Source of the DNA: an uncultured Clostridia bacterium
Lineage (GTDB): Bacteria > Bacillota > Clostridia > Oscillospirales > Acutalibacteraceae
Reading direction: 5' to 3'
NCBI GenBank assembly: GCA_944384865.1
Contig: CALWVC010000029.1
Span: 1 to 11,553, forward strand
DNA: 11,553 nt
Below, in pieces: positions 6,719-11,553 of this stretch. Numbering within the stretch: position 1 is the stretch's first letter; each line of letters starts with the position of its first letter. The position numbers were made by a program, and so were the translations under genes. Under the pieces are notes generated by a model. It searched no databases. It had not been told where the DNA came from and was given only the letters and a program-made list of their open reading frames with translations.

Positions 6719-8069
6719 ATCGTTTGCCCGGCGTATGTCTGGCGTTCTCATGATCAGACGATCTTTGACGTTTAGAGAACACATAAAGCAAAACACCCGT
6801 AACGCCCACCAGAAATTCCGTTGCCGGAAATGAACACCAGACGCCTGTAATGCCCGCCAGTTCAGACAGCAAAAACACCATCGGCAGGATCATGACAAAT
6901 CCACGCAATAATGAAATGATATGTGCGGGCCGCGCATATACGGTCGAAGTAAAGTAAACAGAAAGAATAATATTAAGCCCGGCAAACGGACAGGCTGCAA
7001 AATAAATGCGTAATCCTTCCACAGCAATCTTTTCAAAAAACACATCCTGCCCGCTGTTAAAGATTTCGGCGATCAGCGACGCGCCGAAAAAGACACAGGC
7101 ATAAACAATCCCCGAAACACCCAGCATCGTAACCATCGCATACCGAAACGCAGTTTTTACACCATCTGGGCGCCCTGCGCCATAATATCTGCTGATCATC
7201 GGCTGAACGCCCTGTGCAATCCCCGTATAGATTGAAAGCACGACAAGCGATACATTTGCAATAACGCCATAAGCCGCAACGCCAATATTGCCTTCCAACC
7301 CCAGAATAATCATATTGAAAACAATCATGACAACACCCGAAGAGACCTCTGTAACAAACGACGGAAATCCACTGGACAAAATACCTACAGATCGCACAAC
7401 CGTCATCCTGCATTTTACAAAATGAAACCCGTTTTTCCGACGGATAAAATGCGGTGAGAGAATCATCATACTGACGACCGGCGCCAGGCCGGTCGCCAAC
7501 ACTGCTCCAAAAATCCCCATGCCAAACGGGAACATAAATACATAATCCAGCACAATATTCGACAGACTCCCGCCAATCATGGCTGCCATCGAACGCTGGG
7601 GCGCGCCGTCGTTTCTGACAAAACAAAGCAGCACATTATTAAAAAGAAACATCGGCGCAAACAATAAAATAACCTGCAAATAGGTTTTGCTCATCTGATA
7701 TACCGCCTGATTTGCGCCCAGCAGCCTGACGATCGTTCCCGAACAACAGACGCCCAGCAGCACAAATACAACCCCAAAGCCGGCTGCCAGTGCCGCAGCG
7801 TTGGTAAAAACATGATCGGCTGCACGCTGTTGATTCTGACTTTTCAAAATAGAATATTTTGTAGCGCCGCCCATACCAATCATCAGACCGCTTCCGTGGA
7901 TAAAGCTGTAAACCGGAATTGCCAGATTCAGCGCGGCCAGGCCGTTTGTCCCCAGCGCTTTTGAAACAAAAAATGTATCTGCAAGGATGTAGCAGGATAA
8001 GCCGATCATACCCAATATATTCAGCGATACATATGCGCAAAATTCTTTTAAACAACGTGTTTGATACAT
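6717..8069 (-). CDS. MATE family multidrug efflux transporter (MepA-like)
   Basis: A 450-aa polytopic membrane protein with about 12 hydrophobic segments in two similar halves. It uses an ion gradient to export cationic drugs or metabolites. Family-like stretches include ILADTFFVSKALGTNGLAALNLAIPVY near the N-terminus, GMGGATKYS, LLFAPMFLFNNVLLCFVRNDGAP, and GIAQGVQPMISRYYGAG at the start of the second half. Length and order fit the MepA/DinF-like bacterial MATE group. The ATG at 8069 is supported by GAGGG (8082-8078), 8 nt upstream. It lies 142 nt behind the NimA-like gene on the same strand, separated by a terminator-like leader. Substrate is unknown. A short, hydrophilic C-terminal tail is unremarkable. 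Confidence 0.92.
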   Translation of the reverse strand: MYQTRCLKEFCAYVSLNILGMIGLSCYILADTFFVSKALGTNGLAALNLAIPVYSFIHGSGLMIGMGGATKYSILKSQNQQRAADHVFTNAAALAAGFGVVFVLLGVCCSGTIVRLLGANQAVYQMSKTYLQVILLFAPMFLFNNVLLCFVRNDGAPQRSMAAMIGGSLSNIVLDYVFMFPFGMGIFGAVLATGLAPVVSMMILSPHFIRRKNGFHFVKCRMTVVRSVGILSSGFPSFVTEVSSGVVMIVFNMIILGLEGNIGVAAYGVIANVSLVVLSIYTGIAQGVQPMISRYYGAGRPDGVKTAFRYAMVTMLGVSGIVYACVFFGASLIAEIFNSGQDVFFEKIAVEGLRIYFAACPFAGLNIILSVYFTSTVYARPAHIISLLRGFVMILPMVFLLSELAGITGVWCSFPATEFLVGVTGVLLYVFSKRQRSSDHENARHTPGKR

Positions 8070-8123
8070 CGGACAACCCTCTGTTATACAAATTTAAAAA
8101 ATAACACCAACCTGTTTCTCATC

Positions 8124-8183
8124 AAAAAGACCCACGTTGTGTAACGCAGGCCTACTACACAATTCATAACCCCGGCGGGTTTA
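8124..8183 (-). promoter_or_regulatory. Leader/attenuator-like RNA before the MATE gene
   Basis: On the minus strand a 5-bp hairpin AACCC-GCCG-GGGTT (8181-8168) is followed by TTGTGTA/TACACAA (8162-8156 and 8143-8137), whose loop contains TAGGCCT. Then comes GTGGGT and the T run CTTTTTG (8129-8123). ACCCGC of the first hairpin can instead pair with GTGGGT next to the T run, so a terminator and an alternative fold are mutually exclusive. It may terminate the upstream NimA-like transcript, attenuate MATE expression, or both. The 26-bp TTGTGTA palindrome could alternatively be a protein operator. Confidence 0.5.
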
Positions 8184-8184
8184 C

Positions 8185-8215
8185 AATATAACGCTCTGAT
8201 TTGTCGTCCTTTCAA
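8185..8215 (-). promoter_or_regulatory. Possible weak promoter for the MATE gene
   Basis: TTGAAA (8215-8210), overlapping the stop codon of the NimA-like gene, and TATATT (8190-8185) are spaced 19 bp apart, or TTATAT at 18 bp. Spacing is long, so this is tentative. It would place the start right at the first leader hairpin, as in the leader of the NimA-like gene. Confidence 0.3.
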
Positions 8216-8712
8216 ACGCCGGACTGCCGTTTGCGCATCAATTCAATCGCCGCCTTGCCCGTCATATGTGCGATATGCAGCTCCAGAATACACAGTGACT
8301 TCCACGCGCGCGCAATCGCAGCGTTGCGACTGGCGGCGTCTTCATCTGGCGCATATTTATCCGCCAGTCTTTCAATTGCCGTTCGTTTAAGCTGTTCGTC
8401 TTCGACAATACGAATGCTCCCAAACACAATGACGCTTTTAAAATAGGTCGTATATTCTTGCGCAACAACCTGGTCCTGATCAATTACACAAAACGACGCC
8501 TTACCGTTTCTTCTAATCGCATCCAGCTTATGGCCGCTTTTCGCACAGTGAAAATAGATCCTTGATCCATCAAACACATAGCTGATCGGCACCGCATAGG
8601 GATAATTGTCGTCGCCGGCCAGCGCCAACACACCGGAAGACCCCCGGTTTAAAACCGCAATACATTCCGCTGTGGACAAAGCCTGTTTTTTTCTGCGCAT
8701 TTCTCTAAACAT
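8212..8712 (-). CDS. NimA-like pyridoxamine 5'-phosphate oxidase family (flavin-binding split-barrel) protein
   Basis: A 166-aa protein of the split beta-barrel FMN-binding family that includes NimA nitroimidazole-resistance reductases. The N-terminus MFREMRRKKQ, followed by GVLAL, YPYAVPISYVFDG, IYFHCAKSGHKLDAI and ASFCVI, is the typical pattern of this group; VVAQEYTTYFKSVIVFGSIRIV forms the second half of the barrel. It probably binds flavin and may reduce nitro compounds or other small molecules; the actual substrate is unknown. Two ATGs lie in tandem. I chose 8712 because the GGAG ribosome-binding site (8722-8719) is 6 nt from it but only 3 nt from the ATG at 8715. It is preceded by a good promoter and an attenuator-like leader, and followed by the MATE gene. 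Confidence 0.88.
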   Translation of the reverse strand: MFREMRRKKQALSTAECIAVLNRGSSGVLALAGDDNYPYAVPISYVFDGSRIYFHCAKSGHKLDAIRRNGKASFCVIDQDQVVAQEYTTYFKSVIVFGSIRIVEDEQLKRTAIERLADKYAPDEDAASRNAAIARAWKSLCILELHIAHMTGKAAIELMRKRQSGV

Positions 8713-8730
8713 CATTCACTCCTCTGAAAA

Positions 8731-8800
8731 CAAAAAGCGCCTGTGCTCTGTTCCTTCTAAGGCCTAACGGAATCAGAGCAAGGCGTTACCCGGCGGTAAA
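8731..8800 (-). promoter_or_regulatory. Leader attenuator before the NimA-like gene
   Basis: Between promoter and start codon the minus strand forms a 5-bp hairpin TTACC-GCCG-GGTAA (8799-8786). Directly after it comes a 16-bp stem (8785-8769 with 8754-8738) with two single-nt bulges and a 14-nt loop containing TAGGCCT. The stem runs straight into CTTTTTGTTTT, a textbook intrinsic terminator placed before the gene. Regulation by premature termination is therefore likely. The layout matches the MATE leader downstream. I recognise no known riboswitch class and no leader peptide. Confidence 0.7.
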
Positions 8801-8809
8801 TTTAATCAA

Positions 8810-8838
8810 ACTATAACACAGATAGCGGTTGTTGTCAA
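8810..8838 (-). promoter_or_regulatory. Sigma-A promoter of the NimA-like gene
   Basis: On the minus strand TTGACA (8838-8833), a 17-bp spacer and TATAGT (8815-8810). Transcription is predicted near 8803, a few bases before the first leader hairpin. Confidence 0.82.
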
Positions 8839-8925
8839 GAAAAGCATTTTTACAAAGCAATATTTTTTAATTATCTTCTTTTCCGTCAACCTTTCGATTG
8901 CCATTGATACCTAGTTTATAACATT

Positions 8926-9867
8926 TTATTCTTCCCGAAAAGCGCCGGCGCTTTGCTGTTCCCGGCGCAACCATTCGCGATACCGAATCAATTCGTCGCT
9001 GCGGCAAACAGATAAGGCGTAATTGATTTTTCCAAGCATTTTTTGAATGTATGTTACCGTCGTTCCGGCAATCCTGCATTTTTCCATGTGAGACGCAATC
9101 CCATATTTCATGCAATAATACATCTCTTGCCGGATTTGTCTTTTATAAGCCGCAGCAATATTTACCTTTTCATTTACAACAATACCGGTAACGATTTTGC
9201 GTTGCCCCTTATATACAACCGTCGTTTTTCTTTCATTTAGCAAAAGCCCCAGCTTTCGCAATTCTGCCCGGACCAGATCTATTACCGGTTCAGGGGCGAA
9301 ATCTCCGGAAAAGGTCATATCGTCACAATATCTCGTATAAGAAATTCCCCTTTGTTGACACCATGTCCCGACAGCGTCGTCAAAATCGCGCATAATAATA
9401 TTGGATATCGCCGGAGAAGTCGGCGCGCCTTGCGGCAAAACATCTCTGTACATGCAAAGCAGCGTTAATAATATACGAAGATGTTCAGCATATGTTTCCG
9501 GCGGAAATACCTTCTCCTTGACCAGCGGATAAATGATCCCATCAAAGAAATGAAAAATATCCAATTTTAGCAATGTCCTTTTTCCAACATGCACGCTGGC
9601 ATTTATAAGTGTGCTTCCCCCGGGTCTGTATGCCGTTGCATAAGGCGAAACAGCCTCAAACAACAGTAATCTCTCAGCAATCCTGCGCTGCACAGCTTTT
9701 AAAAAATCATCCGGTATCAAAAGCTGCCGATATCCCCCGCTGTTTTTTGGTATCCGCACGCTTTTATAATGTGCGCAAACAGAATTGCTTAAAGTATAAA
9801 GCGCTTTCGCCGAATAGCCGAGATCGGCCTCCAGGGAGGAAAGCTCCCGGTAAACTACTCTATTCAA
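8926..9867 (-). CDS. Retron reverse transcriptase
   Basis: A 313-aa reverse transcriptase (from TTG 9867) that should copy the msd part of the adjacent RNA into msDNA. Retron hallmarks are all visible: NAxxH (NASVH, 89-93), motif A LKLDIFHFFD (Asp103), LPQGAPTSP (144-152), catalytic YCDD (180-183) and VTG (226-228). A thumb-like stretch GKINYALSV (279-287) follows, and no extra C-terminal domain. The longest frame begins at ATG 9939 (337 aa), but those 24 extra codons cover the predicted msd hairpin and a2 repeat. TTG 9867 has GGGGAGGGGGG ending 8 nt upstream and gives a family-like N-terminus, so I prefer it. No clear terminator follows; only a small palindrome (8939-8954) lies at the 3' end of the gene. 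Retrons act in anti-phage defence, usually with an effector, and none is recognisable here. Confidence 0.93.
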   Translation of the reverse strand: MNRVVYRELSSLEADLGYSAKALYTLSNSVCAHYKSVRIPKNSGGYRQLLIPDDFLKAVQRRIAERLLLFEAVSPYATAYRPGGSTLINASVHVGKRTLLKLDIFHFFDGIIYPLVKEKVFPPETYAEHLRILLTLLCMYRDVLPQGAPTSPAISNIIMRDFDDAVGTWCQQRGISYTRYCDDMTFSGDFAPEPVIDLVRAELRKLGLLLNERKTTVVYKGQRKIVTGIVVNEKVNIAAAYKRQIRQEMYYCMKYGIASHMEKCRIAGTTVTYIQKMLGKINYALSVCRSDELIRYREWLRREQQSAGAFREE

Positions 9868-9882
9868 TCCAGCTTCCCCCCT

Positions 9883-10067
9883 CCCCAGCAGAACAGAACT
9901 ATGAGAATATCGAAGTTTCGAAGCTGTATTCAAGCCCATATAATGGGCCTCTTATACAGCGGAGGCAACTTCGTTTGAACGAAGTGAATATCCTAAAATG
10001 ATAACGTCCCAACAGCGACTCGCTGCCGGTGCCAAAACAAACTGGCTACGCTGGTGTTCTGCTGTGG
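9883..10067 (-). ncRNA. Retron msr-msd RNA (predicted), bounded by a1/a2 repeats
   Basis: Immediately upstream of the RT, CAGCAGAACA (minus strand, 10064-10055) is perfectly complementary to TGTTCTGCTG (9895-9886). Two more C-G pairs follow beyond a mismatch, giving a 185-nt a1-a2 bounded RNA. After a1 come two AGC triplets (candidate branching G10051 or G10046), then small msr-like hairpins GCCA/TGGC (10046-10031) and CAGCG/CGCTG (10025-10013). A long msd-like hairpin at 9973-9911 follows: CGAAGTT/AACTTCG, then GCTGTAT/ATACAGC, then GCCCAT/ATGGGC with a 3-nt loop. An alternative hairpin ACTTCGT/ACGAAGT (9985-9968) competes with the msd base. Order, size and position fit known retrons. The boundaries of the reverse-transcribed part are inference. 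Confidence 0.82.
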
Positions 10068-10115
10068 TTTGTCAGAGACCTGATCAAAATCATACCTCTT
10101 CTGAAGTACAAGAAC

Positions 10116-10144
10116 AATATAACATATTTTCCATGATCATACAA
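10116..10144 (-). promoter_or_regulatory. Probable promoter of the retron
   Basis: On the minus strand TTGTAT (10144-10139), a 17-bp spacer and TATATT (10121-10116). The predicted start near 10109 lies about 40 nt before a1, so the RNA and RT would be one transcript. A second, poorer candidate (TTGACA at about 10361-10356) lies farther upstream. Confidence 0.5.
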
Positions 10145-10163
10145 CCTTTTTTTAGGTGATTTT

Positions 10164-10220
10164 CAACCTGCCTGTCAAAAAACAAAAACGCTGATCGTCA
10201 AACAGCAAAGCAGGCGGTTG
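10164..10220. repeat. Inverted repeat in the AT-rich gap upstream of the retron
   Basis: CAACCTGCCTG (10164-10174) pairs with CAGGCGGTTG (10211-10220) with one bulged base, enclosing GCTG/CAGC and T-rich loops on the minus strand. It is the only clear structure in the 389-nt stretch 10068-10456, apart from the promoter and the terminator at its far end. No ORF is credible there. Function unknown. Confidence 0.4.
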
Positions 10221-10436
10221 GAGCCCTTAAAATTCAACTCAATTTATATTGATACTCAACATTGATAAATAACAGATAATTTTCATGCCGTTATCAGAAA
10301 AAAATTTTGCATATCTTTTTCTTTCCTGTTAATAAAATCCGAGAAAAGATACTCTGTCAAAATACGGCGTCTCAGCAGCGTACTGCATTATATGATTTAA
10401 AAATCCCACAACAGATTCATAGAAAAATCCTAGATA

Positions 10437-10480
10437 TTAAAACACAGAGGATGCAGCTAATCGCATCCTCTGTGTTTTAA
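10437..10480. terminator. 18-bp perfect inverted repeat, bidirectional terminator at the end of the hypothetical gene
   Basis: TTAAAACACAGAGGATGC (10437-10454) is repeated inverted at 10463-10480 around an 8-nt loop, with U-rich ends on both strands. The last codons and the TAG of the hypothetical gene (10457-10459) lie inside the stem and loop. It should end transcription of that gene and separate it from the retron. Confidence 0.85.
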
Positions 10481-11191
10481 TGTTTCCATTGCGTTCTGAA
10501 CAGCGCTTTCTTTTGTATCATAAAAGCCCGACGAAACAACGCCGGTCGCCGGCACCCAATAGTACATACCAAAATAATCGTCAAATTCCAATTCCATAAT
10601 ATTATAAGTATATGCATGATGTCTGTTAAAAATCTCGATATAGCAATGATCATTTACATAAATGACTTTTATTGCATCCGGATCAGGCTTTTTAGTCTGG
10701 CAGGTCGTAAAGCGGCCTTTTAATGCATCATATTTCCAAGTCGTTGATCTTATGGTCTTTTTCCCAAAAGGGTTTATGAATTTTGAAAATCCAAACCAAG
10801 TGTTCCTAATACAACAATCTTCTCTGCCATCACAATATAGAATGTAGTATTTTTCAGACGACAGTGATTTGCCCTTGAAACACGCTATATGGCGGACTTG
10901 ATGTTGGAATAAATCCAACAAAAAACCCTCAGCGCGCTTGATGTAATTGTTTGCATCTTCAGAAATTGCAGCGTTGTAGTTTTTAAAATGCTGGCAGCTC
11001 GTAAAACAAAAAACGATTATTTCGTTGTCACAAACTTCAAACCCGAAGTTGTTTCTCTCATCAATCATTATAATATCCGATTTACTTCTCTGCTTTTTCC
11101 GATCACTATTCTCAGAAGGAACAAAAATTTCAGCATTTTCAATAAACGGATGCAAGGCTTCAAGCAATTTTGAAGTTGTTTTGAAATTCAT
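10457..11191 (-). CDS. Hypothetical protein, unknown function
   Basis: A 244-aa soluble protein with no signal peptide or membrane segment; I do not recognise a named family. The N-terminal two thirds look alpha/beta (SDIIMIDERNNFGFEVCDNEIIVFCF is strand-rich, followed by a helical stretch with HFKNY and IKRAEGFLLDLF). A separate C-terminal part of about 75 residues is rich in aromatics (IKVIYVNDHCYIEIFNRHH, YFGMYYWVPATG, SGFYDTKESAVQNAMETLK). I chose ATG 11191, preceded by AAGGCGGAAG, over the longer TTG start at 11227, which has no ribosome-binding site. It is visibly AT-richer than the flanking genes, suggesting transfer. It lies upstream of the retron on the same strand but ends in its own terminator. 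A defence or retron-accessory role is only a guess from position. Confidence 0.78.
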   Translation of the reverse strand: MNFKTTSKLLEALHPFIENAEIFVPSENSDRKKQRSKSDIIMIDERNNFGFEVCDNEIIVFCFTSCQHFKNYNAAISEDANNYIKRAEGFLLDLFQHQVRHIACFKGKSLSSEKYYILYCDGREDCCIRNTWFGFSKFINPFGKKTIRSTTWKYDALKGRFTTCQTKKPDPDAIKVIYVNDHCYIEIFNRHHAYTYNIMELEFDDYFGMYYWVPATGVVSSGFYDTKESAVQNAMETLKHRGCD

Positions 11192-11215
11192 TTTATCTTC
11201 CGCCTTGAGGAATGA

Positions 11216-11243
11216 TTCATAAAACAAATCGATTTCTGGTCAA
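11216..11243 (-). promoter_or_regulatory. Possible promoter of the hypothetical gene
   Basis: On the minus strand TTGACC (11243-11238), a 16-bp spacer and TATGAA (11221-11216), giving a start near 11209 and a short leader to ATG 11191. This also argues against the TTG start at 11227. The remaining 11244-11480 shows no gene or recognisable element. Confidence 0.45.
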
Positions 11244-11480
11244 AACTGATACTATATGAACAGACGTATCAACCAATCCACATCAAAACTATAACATCTA
11301 AAATAGCGTGGATATCCAGATCGCGGCCGCAATCTAACCCATCTCCCGGCAACAGGATCCAGACACATAGATGTCGCGAAACGATGGTAAAGATGCATCG
11401 GAAAGGGTATCTTTCAACCCATTGACAATTGTTGCGGCAAGTTATTTTGTAGCCATTATGTGATACTGCTCTTATTGTAA

Positions 11481-11509
11481 AAAGGCTCGGCACAAAGTGC
11501 CGAGCCTTT
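11481..11509 (-). terminator. Intrinsic terminator directly behind tRNA-Trp
   Basis: A perfect 13-bp stem (arms AAAGGCTCGGCAC and GTGCCGAGCCTTT, 11509-11497 and 11493-11481 on the minus strand) with a TTT loop, running into a T tract. It starts at the last base of the tRNA, so the tRNA is the final gene of its transcript. Confidence 0.93.
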
Positions 11510-11553
11510 GGCAGGGGCAGAAGGACTTGAACCCTCGGCACGTGGTTTTGGAG
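11509..11553 (-). tRNA. tRNA-Trp (CCA anticodon), 3' part, truncated by the window edge
   Basis: The minus strand from the window edge reads CTCCAAA, which fits anticodon loop positions 32-38 with anticodon CCA. Next come the 3' anticodon stem, a 5-nt variable loop, a T arm (GAGGG-TTCAAGT-CCTTC), the acceptor strand TGCCCCT, discriminator G and an encoded CCA. The 45 visible bases correspond exactly to standard positions 32-76. Discriminator G and the GCCCCTG acceptor end agree with bacterial tRNA-Trp. The 5' half lies outside the window, so acceptor pairing cannot be checked. Confidence 0.92.

Noticed and set aside
8137..8162. TTGTGTA/TACACAA palindrome as a TetR/MarR operator
   Set aside because: Possible, but no regulator gene is nearby and the adjoining T run and matching leader upstream favour an RNA structure; kept only as an alternative.
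8867..9115. Minus-strand ORF of 82 codons overlapping the 3' end of the RT
   Set aside because: Lies in another frame of the well-supported RT gene; composition has no protein-like features and no ribosome-binding site was seen.
8926..9939. Group II intron or DGR reverse transcriptase
   Set aside because: Protein is too short for an intron-encoded maturase, no maturase or endonuclease domain and no template/variable repeats were seen; NAxxH and VTG are retron features.
11422..11450. Plus-strand TTGACA followed by TTTTGT
   Set aside because: The -10 is poor and transcription would run antisense into the tRNA; no gene is served.
11269..11541. Minus-strand ORF of 90 codons between the hypothetical gene and the tRNA
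   Set aside because: It would begin inside tRNA-Trp and read through its terminator stem; no family resemblance.

Overview
The window looks like chromosome from a Gram-positive Firmicute of class Clostridia, probably an Oscillospirales-type gut organism. The evidence is a T-box riboswitch on proS, a DUF3048 (YerB-type) lipoprotein, an EndoA-like MazF, near-consensus sigma-A promoters with 17-bp spacers, and a retron-type reverse transcriptase resembling those of clostridial commensals. The species assignment is inference; no rRNA or other marker is present.

Layout: (1) 1-818: the 5' part of proS on the minus strand with a complete T-box leader and a perfect TTGACA-N17-TATAAT promoter, back to back with a promoter for (2) a YerB/DUF3048 lipoprotein (853-1905, +) that ends at two tandem terminators. 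(3) 2117-5984 (+): a promoter and two overlapping genes for a heterodimeric ABC exporter (each half TMD-NBD). (4) 6291-6632 (+): a MazF/EndoA-type mRNA interferase with no visible antitoxin, closed by a strong terminator. (5) 6717-8838 (-): a NimA-like flavin-binding (pyridoxamine-phosphate-oxidase fold) protein followed by a MATE efflux pump. Each is preceded by a short leader with the same two-hairpin architecture, ending in a terminator-like T run. (6) 8926-10144 (-): a retron, consisting of a promoter, a 185-nt msr-msd RNA bounded by 10-bp a1/a2 complementary ends, and a retron RT with NAxxH, YCDD and VTG motifs. (7) 10457-11191 (-): an AT-richer hypothetical gene of unknown function ending in an 18-bp perfect inverted repeat. 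(8) 11509-11553 (-): the 3' part of tRNA-Trp(CCA) with its terminator.

The most interesting object is the retron. The a2 repeat and the predicted msd hairpin lie inside the first 24 codons of the longest RT reading frame. The real RT start is therefore probably a TTG at 9867, just behind a very purine-rich ribosome-binding site that abuts a2. No known retron effector is visible: the RT has no fused domain, and the only nearby unknown gene (10457-11191) lies upstream with its own terminator. The second object is the pair of look-alike attenuator leaders in front of the NimA-like and MATE genes, which may be a shared, undescribed cis-regulatory RNA. The retron and hypothetical gene sit between housekeeping-type genes and a tRNA gene, as expected of an accessory insertion site, but no att duplication or integrase was seen.
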